A stretch of DNA of 64,000 nucleotides. Source: an uncultured Bacteroidales bacterium. GTDB lineage: Bacteria; Bacteroidota; Bacteroidia; Bacteroidales; Bacteroidaceae. Where the stretch lies: the NCBI GenBank assembly GCA_902772585.1, contig CACYBB010000001.1, forward strand, positions 1 to 64,000. Direction: 5' to 3'. This document shows, piece by piece, positions 49,579-58,604 of the stretch. The notes beneath the pieces are model-generated. The model did not search any database, was not told the DNA's origin, and saw only the letters and a list, made by a program, of their open reading frames with translations. The first letter of the stretch is position 1. Each line of letters begins with the position of its first letter. The translations under genes were made by a program, and so were the position numbers.

Positions 49579-49624
49579 TCACGCCTAATGCTTTCTATTA
49601 TAGAGTGTTAGGCGTGATATTTTT
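49579..49624 (+). terminator. Terminator of galMK
   Basis: TCACGCCTAA (49579-49588) pairs with TTAGGCGTGA (49608-49617), followed by TATTTTT. Good Rho-independent shape. Confidence 0.8.
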
Positions 49625-49671
49625 AAAAAGCTAAAAGCCTATGAATTCGAAGCGTCAGGACGATAAGTTGA

Positions 49672-49977
49672 ACACTAGGTTGGAGTTCAGCATTGTTGCT
49701 GATGGAGATAAATCCTGATCGCGCTGACACATTGCTGGCTCGCGGATATATGTATGGCGAAAGTCGTGTCATTGTAGGTGCTCACTGGCAGAGCGACGTA
49801 GATGCAGGACGTTTGGCAGCTTCTGCCGCCTATGCCCGTTTGCATACTAGTGAGCGTTTTCTGGAACAGATGCGACTGGCACGCCTTGAGTTCCGTGTCA
49901 AGAAAGGTCTTGCCACAGCAGCTGAGAAAAAGGAATACCTGAATGCTGAGAAGAAACGAGCAAAAACAGGCAAATAA
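49672..49977 (+). pseudogene. Remnant of a class A PAP2 acid phosphatase
   Basis: The frame from 49672 reads TLGWSSALLLMEINP, then LLARGYMYGESRVIVGAHWQS and DVDAGR. This is the C-terminal third of a class A acid phosphatase, including the final PAP2 motif SRxxxxxHxxxD. The preceding part should carry the PSGHTxxGW motif; only TCAGGAC remains, with a frame break and extra bases before ACACTAGGTTGG. The first 170 or so residues are absent because the galK terminator lies directly upstream. The frame is still open for about 95 codons, so a short product is possible, but it would be inactive. Confidence 0.75.
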
Positions 49978-49984
49978 TAACAAT

Positions 49985-50020
49985 ATGGGGATGCATCGTA
50001 ATACGCATCCCCATTATTTT
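49985..50020 (+). terminator. Bidirectional terminator between the phosphatase remnant and the sugar operon
   Basis: ATGGGGATGC (49985-49994) and GCATCCCCAT (50005-50014) form a perfect 10 bp stem. TATTTT follows on the plus strand and a T-rich stretch on the minus strand. Confidence 0.75.
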
Positions 50021-51190
50021 CTACATGCCTGGTCGACGGATCGTCAACAGAATGCTTTCGGGATGTTCCTTAGTGAATCGGGGTGCATCTTCGACGACAC
50101 AAGCCAGATAACCTCCCCCACCCGCTCCTGGCATTTTGTAAGCCAGCACGAAGTCACGGTATCGCTCGATATATGCTGACACACATCCTTGCACCATTGC
50201 AGGAAACATACTGACTTGTGCTTGGAAACTGTCAGCATAAGCTTTAGCAAAAGCTTGGAGGTCTTGCTGAATGATAGCCTGCCAACAGTCGTCAGCTGCC
50301 TGTGCCAATGTGCGAACCTTTTCTTCTGTGATGTCCTTGCCGTTCAGGACGTTACACCCATCCTTGCGTGGTTCCATTGGAATCATCACTAGATGTTGCT
50401 CCAGCCAACAAAGTATCTCCTCGTCATAGCAGGTCTCAATCTTCTCAGGCCAGAATCTGTTATTATAATAATGTCTGCATAGTCCTGGAATACAGATACC
50501 AATTGCGTCCTGTGCCCCACTGACGATACCATCCGAACGCTCTGGATCGTTCTCGAAACAGAATACCAGTTTTGCCAGCGTTTCTGGCTCCATATTTGGC
50601 AACTGGTATGGCCAAATCTTCTTAATCATGTTGCGCGTACTGGTTGATAGTCCACAACGTTCACGGACTTCGAATGTTGGTTCCAAAGAGATGGTGATAG
50701 CCCATCCTGGCGCTAGACATGACACGTAGGGTTGGTCTATCCATGTGCCAGCCAAATCAAGGCGTGTAGGAATCTGAGACTCTGTCTTCTTTAGGTCTGT
50801 GGAAGAGCGTGCCTTTAATCCCTTTTGTGGCAAACGCTCCAATACGACATACTCCATGCCTCGCTCTTCGCAGACGCGTCGTTTGTCATCGTTGCCCCCA
50901 TCGCTGTTGACCACCAGGATGTCTGGTTTCACAATGTCGAGTGTAGGCAGGAAATCAAGGATGCCACTCCCTTGGTTGATATATGCATCCTTTACGTAGC
51001 GTATGCTTTTCACCATGAACAGGCGTTCCTGTTCGCTATAGATAGTCTTATGGTGCTTATATCCTTCGATGGTTTTGTCTGACCCAATGCCGACATACAG
51101 ATCCCCATATTCAGCCGCCTGGCGGAAGAACTCCACATGTCCGCTATGCAGCAGATCATAACAACCACTGACAAAAACCTTCTTAGCCAT
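50021..51190 (-). CDS. Fusion of HxGH nucleotidyltransferase and GHMP kinase
   Basis: 389 residues. Domain 1 (about 1-130) is a cytidylyltransferase-like fold, MAKKVFVSGCYDLLHSGHVEFF with the HSGH nucleotide motif at 15-18 and KTIYSEQERLFMVKSIRYV. Domain 2 (about 140-389) is a GHMP kinase: RLDLAGTWID (about 143-152), ATP loop CGLSTSTRN (about 179-187), SGAQDAIG, and KMPGAGGGGYLACVV near the end. Thus one protein could phosphorylate a sugar and then activate it with a nucleotide, like HldE but with a different kinase fold. It starts in TAATG with the permease stop. Last gene of the operon. The substrate is unknown. Confidence 0.82.
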   Translation of the reverse strand: MAKKVFVSGCYDLLHSGHVEFFRQAAEYGDLYVGIGSDKTIEGYKHHKTIYSEQERLFMVKSIRYVKDAYINQGSGILDFLPTLDIVKPDILVVNSDGGNDDKRRVCEERGMEYVVLERLPQKGLKARSSTDLKKTESQIPTRLDLAGTWIDQPYVSCLAPGWAITISLEPTFEVRERCGLSTSTRNMIKKIWPYQLPNMEPETLAKLVFCFENDPERSDGIVSGAQDAIGICIPGLCRHYYNNRFWPEKIETCYDEEILCWLEQHLVMIPMEPRKDGCNVLNGKDITEEKVRTLAQAADDCWQAIIQQDLQAFAKAYADSFQAQVSMFPAMVQGCVSAYIERYRDFVLAYKMPGAGGGGYLACVVEDAPRFTKEHPESILLTIRRPGM

Positions 51191-52389
51191 TATTCCCTGC
51201 ATTTTAATCCATAGAACATGACAATGAGGAAGCAGACAAACGGCACCAGATAACTCATATTGATACCTGCCATATCGCTAACGACACCTTGTAACGGTGT
51301 AATCAGTGCCCCACCAAGAATGGCCATAATCAATCCACTTGCTCCAATCTTTACGTCGCCTGTCGAAATTTCAGAACCCTCGGTGCTTGTCAGACTACCC
51401 AACGCAATACCATAAATGGTTGGGAACATCAAACTCATAAAGATGCTGACCAATACCAATGATGCCACACATGTCCAGCCACTGCTGAGCACTACCAATA
51501 ACGCACACAGTGCACTCAGCACACCACCCAGGAAGAGCAGTATGGCAGGCTGTATGAACTTCATGAGCCAGGTATAGACAAATCGCGAAGCACAGAAGCC
51601 GATGATAGATACCAGATAGATGGTGGCTGCCTCTGACTCCACATGTCCCAATTCTTTCATGACCAGTCGGATGGTAAAGCTCCAGACGCAAATCTGTGCA
51701 CCCACATAGAAGAACTGTGCCACGACACCACCTACATATTTCTTGTTTCGGGCTAGTCGACGGAAGGTTGCTGCCAATTGGTGTTCTCCTGCAGCATCGC
51801 TACCCTCTGGCATCTGGGCAAACAGCATGACCAGCATGATGACAATCAGCACAGCGCCCACAAAGGCATAGGTTCCACTAACGCTATAGAGCGAGATATC
51901 CTGCAGGATGAAATACTTACTAATCAGGATACCCATGATAGAACCAATGGGGTTAAAGCTCTGCGCAATATTCAGTCGCCGTGTAGCAGTTTCCGGACTA
52001 CCCATCGCCATGATGTAAGGATTGGCTGTGGTTTCCAGTACCGAACAACCTGCTGCCATAATGTAGATGGCTATCAGGTAGAAGGCATAACTCTCTACCC
52101 ATGCTGCTGGCAGAAACAGAATTGCTCCAGCGGAATACATGCACAGTCCCAGAATGACACCACTCTTGTAACTATGCTTTCTGATGAACAGCGCTGCAGG
52201 TAGAGCCAGACAGAAATAGGCACCATAAAATGCCATCTGGATGAAACTGGTCTGTGTATCACTCATCTGCATAATCTTTCGGAAAGCTGCCAACAGCGTA
52301 TCAGTCATGTTGTTGGCCAATCCCCACAGTGCAAACAGACTCGTAACGAGTACAAACGGCAACAGATATTTACGTTCAATTACTTTCAT
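51190..52389 (-). CDS. MFS sugar permease of the FucP/GluP type
   Basis: 399 residues, 12 hydrophobic helices. FALWGLANNMTDTLLAAFRKIM near the start and AFYGAYFCLALPAALFIRK match the fucose:H+ symporter FucP and the related glucose/galactose permeases. SVLETTANPYIMAMGSPETATRRLNIAQSFNPIGSIMG is the family core. The cargo is inferred from neighbours: a sugar that is then phosphorylated by the two kinases in this operon. Starts 42 nt after the epimerase and overlaps the fusion gene by one base. Confidence 0.85.
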   Translation of the reverse strand: MKVIERKYLLPFVLVTSLFALWGLANNMTDTLLAAFRKIMQMSDTQTSFIQMAFYGAYFCLALPAALFIRKHSYKSGVILGLCMYSAGAILFLPAAWVESYAFYLIAIYIMAAGCSVLETTANPYIMAMGSPETATRRLNIAQSFNPIGSIMGILISKYFILQDISLYSVSGTYAFVGAVLIVIMLVMLFAQMPEGSDAAGEHQLAATFRRLARNKKYVGGVVAQFFYVGAQICVWSFTIRLVMKELGHVESEAATIYLVSIIGFCASRFVYTWLMKFIQPAILLFLGGVLSALCALLVVLSSGWTCVASLVLVSIFMSLMFPTIYGIALGSLTSTEGSEISTGDVKIGASGLIMAILGGALITPLQGVVSDMAGINMSYLVPFVCFLIVMFYGLKCRE

Positions 52390-52431
52390 TGTTGATTGTA
52401 GTTAGTGTTAATAGTAAATGGTTATGTTACA

Positions 52432-53493
52432 TTATTGTTGATAGTACTTGGCATACCACTCCGCAAAGTGGCGCAAGCCTTCTCTCAGTGTTATCTTCGG
52501 GGTGAATCCGAAGTCTCGCTCCAGAGCTGCTGCATCAGCATAGGTCGTAGGCACATCACCGGGTTGCATGGGTACCAACTGCTTGTGCGCCTCGAAATCG
52601 AAGTCTTTTGGCAACACACCAGCGCGTACCAATTCCTCCTGGAGGATGTTCACGAAATCCAATAGGTTCTCTGGCTGACCACCACCAATATTATAGACAG
52701 CATATGGCGGAATAGGCAGACCGTCCTCACCATTCTTTCGCTCAGGTGCTCCCTGCATCACGCGTACCACGCCTTCCACGATATCATCCACATAAGTGAA
52801 GTCTCTACGACAGTTGCCATAGTTGAATATCTGAATGGTTTCGCCCTTCAGCAACTTGTTAGTAAAACCGAAGTACGCCATATCAGGACGACCAGCAGGT
52901 CCATAGACAGTAAAGAATCGCAGTCCTGTCGTCGGAATGTTATATAGTTTGCTGTAGCAGTGTGCAAAGAGCTCGTTGCTTTTCTTCGTCGCAGCATACA
53001 GGCTCACAGGGTTGTCCACACGATCATCTGTCGAGAATGGCACCTTCTTATTACCACCATAGACACTGGAACTTGAAGCATAGACCAAGTGCTGCACAGG
53101 ATTGTGACGACATGCCTCTAGGATGTTGTAGAAGCCAATCATATTACTCTGGATATACGCATCCGGATTTGTTATCGAATAGCGTACACCAGCCTGTGCA
53201 GCCAGGTTCACCACTACGTCAAACTTATATTCCTCAAACAATGCATCAATAGCCGCCTTATCAGCAATATCGCCTTTAACGAACTTCCATGTGGTACCAG
53301 CAGGTACGCTTTTGTTCAGCTCGTCCACTCGATAGTCTTTCAACGACACATCGTAATAGGCATTCATATTGTCAATGCCTATGATAGTTGTACCGGTAAA
53401 GTCCTTGAACAATCGTTTCACCAGGTTGCTGCCAATGAAACCTGCAGCACCTGTTACCAATAGTGTTTTATTGTTTAAATCAATCCTTTCCAT
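52432..53493 (-). CDS. NAD-dependent sugar epimerase, UDP-glucuronate 4-epimerase type
   Basis: 353 residues, extended short-chain dehydrogenase. TGAAGFIGSNL (14-24) binds NAD; SSSSVYGGN and YAATKKSNE carry the Ser, Tyr and Lys of the active site. DNMNAYYDVSLKDYRV and RFFTVYGPAGRPDMAYFGFTN are characteristic of UDP-glucuronate 4-epimerases rather than plain GalE. The predicted reaction is UDP-galacturonate to UDP-glucuronate and back. Its stop and the downstream permease are 42 nt apart; the upstream nucleotidyltransferase ends 2 nt before its start. The substrate is a family-based inference. Confidence 0.85.
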   Translation of the reverse strand: MERIDLNNKTLLVTGAAGFIGSNLVKRLFKDFTGTTIIGIDNMNAYYDVSLKDYRVDELNKSVPAGTTWKFVKGDIADKAAIDALFEEYKFDVVVNLAAQAGVRYSITNPDAYIQSNMIGFYNILEACRHNPVQHLVYASSSSVYGGNKKVPFSTDDRVDNPVSLYAATKKSNELFAHCYSKLYNIPTTGLRFFTVYGPAGRPDMAYFGFTNKLLKGETIQIFNYGNCRRDFTYVDDIVEGVVRVMQGAPERKNGEDGLPIPPYAVYNIGGGQPENLLDFVNILQEELVRAGVLPKDFDFEAHKQLVPMQPGDVPTTYADAAALERDFGFTPKITLREGLRHFAEWYAKYYQQ

Positions 53494-53495
53494 AT

Positions 53496-54251
53496 TTATT
53501 CGTTCGATTTGTGTTCATTTCCATATAGTCTTACCGCTTCGTGGTAAGTATCGAGGCTTCCGATGTCAAAACGTCCGGCACTCATTGGCCAGGCATGCAT
53601 CGTGGTGTGCTCCACCATATAATGTGCCAGGTTGCCAGGAGCATCCTTTCCGCATCCGTTCTCCACTGAGTGCCTTACCAAGTCCAGGTCCTTCTTCAGA
53701 TAGATATAGAATGGCGGCACGGCCCAATGGCTCTTAGGTGCTTGTGGCTTCTCCTCCATGCCAAGCACTTGATGGTTAGCATCCAACTCCACCACACCTG
53801 TCCTTTGCAGTTTCTCTATACTTGGCTGCTCATGACACATGATGCACGACGTACCTTTCTGCTTGGCAAAGTCAACAAACTCCTGGAAACTGAAGAATAG
53901 CAAATTGTCAGCCGCCACCACCAATAGGTCATCATCAATGCTGAGTTTATCCATTGCAAACAGCAAATCACAGACGGCACCAAGGCGTGTGTCATTCGTC
54001 TCTGTGCCATCATCGACGATGGTGATGGGCTTATTCCATCTTCCATCTTCCATCTTCCATTCTTCGAAGATATGGGCAAATTTGTGGTTGGTAATGATGA
54101 TATGCTCATCTATCTCTGGAATCTTGTCAATATCATCGAGCATACGTCCCAATATCGATCTATCCCCTATCTTCAACAGAGGCTTGGGGAAATTCTTGGT
54201 GAGTTCACCCAAACGCGTTGCATATCCAGCTGCAATTACTATATTCTTCAT
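53496..54251 (-). CDS. Sugar-1-phosphate nucleotidylyltransferase
   Basis: 251 residues, NTP_transferase fold. MKNIVIAAGYATRLGELTKNFPKPLLKIGDRSIL is the activating motif (G-x-G-x-R variant, with the Lys in PKPLL). VVAADNLLFF is the metal-binding Asp site, followed by VVELDANHQVLGMEEKP and SHWAVPPFYIY. It condenses a sugar-1-phosphate with NTP. Between the kinase and epimerase it probably makes the UDP-sugar. The segment EEWKMEDGRWNKP (about 54032-54064) is a TTCCATC micro-repeat and could lie on the protein surface. The nucleotide used is not provable from sequence. Confidence 0.85.
   Translation of the reverse strand: MKNIVIAAGYATRLGELTKNFPKPLLKIGDRSILGRMLDDIDKIPEIDEHIIITNHKFAHIFEEWKMEDGRWNKPITIVDDGTETNDTRLGAVCDLLFAMDKLSIDDDLLVVAADNLLFFSFQEFVDFAKQKGTSCIMCHEQPSIEKLQRTGVVELDANHQVLGMEEKPQAPKSHWAVPPFYIYLKKDLDLVRHSVENGCGKDAPGNLAHYMVEHTTMHAWPMSAGRFDIGSLDTYHEAVRLYGNEHKSNE
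54032..54064. repeat. TTCCATC micro-repeat inside the nucleotidylyltransferase
   Basis: Four near-identical TTCCATC units on the plus strand, coding KMEDGRW on the minus strand. The GRWKMED pattern recurs in many Bacteroidetes proteins as I recall them. Confidence 0.55.
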
Positions 54252-54278
54252 TCGTATAATTCGTAAAATTCGTGTTCG

Positions 54279-55421
54279 TTAAACAAACCTAGCGCCATTA
54301 TCTGGTTTCACCCAGAATACTTGGAATGTTTTTTCGTATTCTGGGAACTGTTCCAGATATCTCGTGGTAAGCTCCTTTTCAATTGTTTTTTTCTGTGCAG
54401 GATCTACCAGTGCAATGCATGCACCTTTGAATCCAGCACCAGAGAAGCGTCCACCATATATTCCAGGCAATGAGCGCATAATCTCGTAGATAGCAATCAG
54501 CTCAGGACTGCCACATTCATAGTTGTGGATGCTACTCTCGCACGAGTCAAAACTCAGTTTTCCAAAGAGTTTCAGATTGCCTGTTTCCCATGCCGTCACA
54601 CCTTGGCGCACGCGACGATACTCTGAATAGAAATGCTCTGCCCTGCGAGCAAAGCGCTGAGGCATAGCGATACGTGTCTTGTCAAATGTTGCCTTAGGGA
54701 TATCCCTCAAGAATGTCTTGTCAAATGTCTTCAGTGGTTGGTCCGTATAGGCCAGCATATTCCATGCAGCAGTCTTACATTCGTACACACGCAGGTTGTA
54801 ATCCGAGTTTACCAGCGAACGAGTCAGTCCAGAAAAGAAGATGCCAATCTCAAACTCAGGCATCTCAGGATTTCTCTTGATGATACGCCAATCGTTCGAA
54901 TCGCAGTCCAAGAACAGCAGACCATCTTTCTTACCCAGTGCGATACACGCCTGGTCTAGTAGTCCGTTGTTCAGTCCGATGTACTCTCGTTCCGCTTCCG
55001 AGGCAATCTTCACTACCTCAAAGGGTTGCAACGTGATATCATTTGCCTTTGCAAACGCCATCACGTAGGCTATCAACACAGCAGCACTCGAACTCAGTCC
55101 ACCGACTGGCAGACTGCCCTGAATGACACCCGTGATGCCTCTCTTCAGTTCAAAGCGCTTCTTCAATGCATATTTCGCACCACGTGCATAGTCACCCCAA
55201 TGGTGTTCACGCACCTGTGTCGGTGCATTGATATCAAAATCCACTGGCCCGTCAAACGTCCTTGACTCCAGATGCACGTGACTGTCTGTGTTCACGTCAA
55301 ACCACAAGTCCACGCCTTTATCAATTGCAAACCCCGTCACCAACCCATGCTGATGGTCCACATGCGCTCCTAAGGGACACACCCTGTATGGTGCAAAGAT
55401 ATGGTATTGATAATCTTTCAT
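54279..55421 (-). CDS. Galactokinase-family GHMP kinase, galacturonokinase-like
   Basis: 380 residues from the ATG at 55421. APYRVCPLGAHVDHQHGLV (10-28) replaces the galactokinase GRINLIGEHTDYNGG: GAHVDHQ instead of GEHTDYN is the pattern I recall from plant galacturonokinase. The ATP loop is GSLPVGGLSSSAAVL (about 102-116), with YIGLNNGLLDQACIALG and GGRFSGAGFKGACIALV later. The likely product is a uronic acid-1-phosphate, fitting the downstream UDP-glucuronate-type epimerase. Longer frames upstream run through the promoter. First gene of a five-gene minus operon with gaps of 27, 2 and 42 nt and then a 1 nt overlap. Confidence 0.8.
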   Translation of the reverse strand: MKDYQYHIFAPYRVCPLGAHVDHQHGLVTGFAIDKGVDLWFDVNTDSHVHLESRTFDGPVDFDINAPTQVREHHWGDYARGAKYALKKRFELKRGITGVIQGSLPVGGLSSSAAVLIAYVMAFAKANDITLQPFEVVKIASEAEREYIGLNNGLLDQACIALGKKDGLLFLDCDSNDWRIIKRNPEMPEFEIGIFFSGLTRSLVNSDYNLRVYECKTAAWNMLAYTDQPLKTFDKTFLRDIPKATFDKTRIAMPQRFARRAEHFYSEYRRVRQGVTAWETGNLKLFGKLSFDSCESSIHNYECGSPELIAIYEIMRSLPGIYGGRFSGAGFKGACIALVDPAQKKTIEKELTTRYLEQFPEYEKTFQVFWVKPDNGARFV

Positions 55422-55446
55422 ATCGTCTTGTTTTAGATTATTTCTG

Positions 55447-55454
55447 CAAAGGTA
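55447..55454 (-). promoter_or_regulatory. -7 box of the sugar-nucleotide operon
   Basis: TACCTTTG on the minus strand, 25 nt before the ATG at 55421. It abuts the 38 bp direct repeat. Confidence 0.55.
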
Positions 55455-55455
55455 C

Positions 55456-55493
55456 GAATAAGCGAGCAAAATGAAGAAAAAAAGCTTGTTTTT
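55456..55493 (+). repeat. 38 bp direct repeat, copy 1
   Basis: Starts GAATAAGCGAGCAAAATG. 36 of 38 positions match copy 2 at 55574-55611. Confidence 0.8.
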
Positions 55494-55511
55494 TTCTCAT
55501 TTTCGAGCGAA

Positions 55512-55538
55512 AGTACCTTCTCCAAAGGAGAAAGGTAC
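55512..55538. repeat. Hairpin with TACCTT/AAGGTA arms
   Basis: GTACCTTCTCC and GGAGAAAGGTAC with loop AAA (one bulge). It lies between the two direct repeats and looks like a folded promoter box. Confidence 0.5.
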
Positions 55539-55557
55539 GATTGCAACGCCACACTTT
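55536..55557 (-). repeat. 22 bp dispersed intergenic repeat, copy 2
   Basis: Exact reverse complement of 1253-1274. Confidence 0.8.
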
Positions 55558-55573
55558 GCACCTTTAGGTCAAA

Positions 55574-55611
55574 GAATAAGCGAGTAAAATGAAGAAAGAA
55601 AGCTTGTTTTT
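55574..55611 (+). repeat. 38 bp direct repeat, copy 2
   Basis: See copy 1 (55456-55493). It adjoins the end of the DUF4491 gene. Confidence 0.8.
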
Positions 55612-55618
55612 CTTCAAT

Positions 55619-55915
55619 TTATTTGTTAGATAAATCTTTCTTGGGATTTTTGGGGAACCATCCTCGCTCTACACGCTTCTTTTGTTCGAACAGCTCTCCT
55701 ATGCCCCAAAGAGCCGATGCTCCAAACACGCCGAGAAAAGAAGACAGATATATGTTTTCAACGAAAAGGGCCACTACGCAACAACAAATACCTACGAGCA
55801 GATAGATAACCCAAGGACGTGTGCCCCAATAATATTCTGTCTTGATAACGATAGGATGCCAGAGACCAATGGTAAGAAAGGTCATTGCCGCAATAAGAAT
55901 TCCTGAATAGTGCAT
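55619..55915 (-). CDS. DUF4491-type small membrane protein
   Basis: 98 residues with three hydrophobic helices (about 5-17, 34-51 and 55-72) and a basic C-terminus KKRVERGWFPKNPKKDL. GILIAAMTFLTIGLWHPIVIKTEYYWGTRPW and SSFLGVFGASALWGIGELFEQ fit DUF4491, a Bacteroidetes membrane family of unknown function. Downstream of glgP behind a hairpin, with no promoter of its own in view, so it may depend on read-through from the glycogen operon. Confidence 0.75.
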   Translation of the reverse strand: MHYSGILIAAMTFLTIGLWHPIVIKTEYYWGTRPWVIYLLVGICCCVVALFVENIYLSSFLGVFGASALWGIGELFEQKKRVERGWFPKNPKKDLSNK

Positions 55916-55938
55916 AGAATCTGTTTTTGTGTTATTAT

Positions 55939-55975
55939 AAAGCTCCGACCTGCAGTGTTTGCAAGCCGGAGCTTT
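55939..55975 (-). terminator. Hairpin after glgP
   Basis: AAAGCTCCG (55939-55947) pairs with CGGAGCTTT (55967-55975). It is followed on the minus strand by TATAATAAC, weak for a terminator. Confidence 0.55.
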
Positions 55976-56006
55976 GTTATCATATCTTTAAGACAATTAC
56001 TGCGAA

Positions 56007-58583
56007 TTACATGTTAGGCAGCTCCAACCACTTCACGTAGCAGAAGTCCATGCGATGAGGCAGGTTCTTGTTCTTAGGATACATACGGATGGCCGACTTG
56101 TACTGACCAAACTGGTTGGGCTTCAGCACAGCCTCGAAGACGTAGTTGTTGCCCTCGTGACCAACCATTTTCAGTGGCTCTACAGAGAATACCTTCTCGT
56201 TGCCTTCCTTGTCGAGGCAAACATTGACCTTCTCCAGACCAACGGCATCGTCAAGACCCTGTTCGTTGATGACATACTTAATGTTGTATGGCTGACCAGC
56301 CTCACAACCGTTTGCGGGGAAGTCCCACTCGCAGCTGACAACATTGATGGCATCCCAGCGCTCAGCGACAGCTTCCTTCCACTGTGCCAGCTCCTTGGCC
56401 AAACGGTTGTTGTCCTTAGAGAGTTCCTTGAAACGCTTAGCCTGCTTCTCGTAGAACTTAGAATAGTAGTCATCCAGCTGACGCTTCATGGTGTAGTGAG
56501 GAGCAATCTGGGCGATTGAGTTCTTGACAACCTTGATCCAACCCTTAGAAATGCCCGTCTTCTTATCTCTGTCGTAGTAAAGAGGAAGAATCTCATCCTC
56601 GAGCAGATGATAGATGGTGGCAGCATCGAGCTTGTCCTGATAACCCTGGTTCTGATAGGTGCGCTTCTCGGTGAGTGCCCAACCAGCACCCTCACGATAG
56701 CCTTCCAGCCACCAGCCGTCCTTGACGGAGAGGTTGACAACACCGTTCATCTCGGCCTTCTCACCAGAAGTACCTGATGCCTCGAGAGGACGTGTAGGTG
56801 TGTTCATCCAGATATCAACACCACTGACAAGGCGACGAGCCAACAGGAAGTCGTAGTCTTCAAGGAAGATAATCTTGCCGATGAACTGAGGCATCTGCGA
56901 GATATCGAAAATCTTCTTGATGAGACCCTGACCAGCACCATCAGCGGGGTGAGCCTTACCTGCGAACAGGAAGACAACAGGACGCTCAGGATTGTTGACA
57001 ATCTTTTCAAGACGCTCCAGGTCAGTGAACAGCAGGTGTGCACGCTTATAAGTAGCAAAACGACGGCAGAAACCGATAACCAACGCGTTGGGGTTGAAAC
57101 GTTCAATGATCTTTACAACACGCTCAGGATCGCCCTGGTTCTTCAGCCAAGTCTCTCTGAACTGAACGGCGATATAATCGAAGAGCTTAGCCTTCAGAGC
57201 CTTACGTGTCTCCCAGATTTCCTCGTCTGGACAGTTGTAGATGCCGTGCCAGATTTCTTCGTTAGACTGGTCGCTCAGGAACTTCGGATCGAAGTATTTC
57301 TTATAAACCTTAAGCCACTCGGCAGCAGCCCATGTGGGGAAGTGAACACCATTGGTGACGTAGCCCACGTGGCTCTCCTGAGGATAGTAGCCCTGCCAAA
57401 TGGGGGCGAACATCTTCTTAGACACCTCACCGTGGAGCCAAGATACACCGTTGACCTCCTGACAGGTGTTGCAAGCGAAGGTTGACATACAGAACTTCTC
57501 GCCGTGGTCATCAGGATTGGTACGGCCCATGCCGATGAACTCGTCCCATGTGATGCCGAGCTTCTGGGGGTAGCCACCCATGTACTTGCCGAAGAGGCCC
57601 TCCTCGAAGTAGTCGTGACCAGCAGGAACAGGTGTGTGAACAGTATAGAGACCTGAAGCACGAACAAGCTCCAGAGCCTGGTTGAAGTTCAGACCATCCT
57701 CCTCGATATAGTCGCACAGACGCTGCAGGTTGCAGAGTGCTGCATGACCCTCGTTGCAGTGGTAGATATCTTTCTTGATGCCGAGTTTCTTCAGCAGCAG
57801 CATACCACCGATACCCAGCAGAATCTCCTGCTTCAGACGGTTCTCCCAGTCACCACCATAAAGGGCGTGAGTGATAGGCTTGTCGAAGTCAGAGTTCATC
57901 TCGTTGTCAGTATCCAGCAGGTAGAGCTTCACACGACCTACATTCACACGCCATACATAAGCGTGAACCTGATAGTTGGTGTAAGGAACGTCGATAACCA
58001 GAGGGTTGCCGTCCTTGTCCAACTGACGTACGATGGGCAGTGAGCCAAAGTTCTGAGTCTCGTAGTTGGCAATCTGCTGACCATCCATCGACAGGCTCTG
58101 TGTGAAGTAACCGAAACGATAGAGGAAACCAACGGCACACATGTCAACGTTAGAGTCGGAAGCTTCTTTCACATAGTCACCGGCAAGCATACCCAGACCA
58201 CCAGAGTAAATCTTCAGGGCTGAGTGGATACCATACTCCATGCAGAAGTAAGCTACTGACGGACGCTTGCTGTCGGGCTTGACGTCCATATAAGCACGGA
58301 ACTGGGCATAAACATCCTTGATGCGCTTCATGAGGACCTTGTCCTTCAGGATTTCCTCTTTGCGATCAAAGGTCAGACGCTCCAGCAGCATCACGGGGTT
58401 GTGCTTCACGTCGTGGTAAATCTCAGGGTCAAAGTCACGGAACAGGTCACGTGCCTCAAAGTTCCATACCCACCACATGTTGTGGGCAATCTCTTCCAAA
58501 CACTTCAACTGCTCAGGAAGACTTGACTTAACGGTCAGGTCCTTCCACTGTGGAGCATTTGCATAATCAGCTTTAATTTTCAT
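56007..58583 (-). CDS. glgP: Alpha-glucan phosphorylase, GT35 family
   Basis: 858 residues. The start includes [22 protein letters not shown], as in the divergent (TIGR02094) phosphorylase subfamily, then [31 protein letters not shown] and [10 protein letters not shown]. The PLP region has [26 protein letters not shown]. It releases glucose-1-phosphate from glycogen or maltodextrin. It follows glycogen synthase by 21 nt, giving a synthesis/breakdown pair. The C-terminal sandwich (about 740-858) is present. Confidence 0.95.
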   Translation of the reverse strand: MKIKADYANAPQWKDLTVKSSLPEQLKCLEEIAHNMWWVWNFEARDLFRDFDPEIYHDVKHNPVMLLERLTFDRKEEILKDKVLMKRIKDVYAQFRAYMDVKPDSKRPSVAYFCMEYGIHSALKIYSGGLGMLAGDYVKEASDSNVDMCAVGFLYRFGYFTQSLSMDGQQIANYETQNFGSLPIVRQLDKDGNPLVIDVPYTNYQVHAYVWRVNVGRVKLYLLDTDNEMNSDFDKPITHALYGGDWENRLKQEILLGIGGMLLLKKLGIKKDIYHCNEGHAALCNLQRLCDYIEEDGLNFNQALELVRASGLYTVHTPVPAGHDYFEEGLFGKYMGGYPQKLGITWDEFIGMGRTNPDDHGEKFCMSTFACNTCQEVNGVSWLHGEVSKKMFAPIWQGYYPQESHVGYVTNGVHFPTWAAAEWLKVYKKYFDPKFLSDQSNEEIWHGIYNCPDEEIWETRKALKAKLFDYIAVQFRETWLKNQGDPERVVKIIERFNPNALVIGFCRRFATYKRAHLLFTDLERLEKIVNNPERPVVFLFAGKAHPADGAGQGLIKKIFDISQMPQFIGKIIFLEDYDFLLARRLVSGVDIWMNTPTRPLEASGTSGEKAEMNGVVNLSVKDGWWLEGYREGAGWALTEKRTYQNQGYQDKLDAATIYHLLEDEILPLYYDRDKKTGISKGWIKVVKNSIAQIAPHYTMKRQLDDYYSKFYEKQAKRFKELSKDNNRLAKELAQWKEAVAERWDAINVVSCEWDFPANGCEAGQPYNIKYVINEQGLDDAVGLEKVNVCLDKEGNEKVFSVEPLKMVGHEGNNYVFEAVLKPNQFGQYKSAIRMYPKNKNLPHRMDFCYVKWLELPNM

Positions 58584-58604
58584 AATTACAATATTAAAGT
58601 ATAT

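Noticed and set aside
55456-55611. Direct repeats as a CRISPR array
   Set aside because: Only two copies, irregular spacing and no cas genes.
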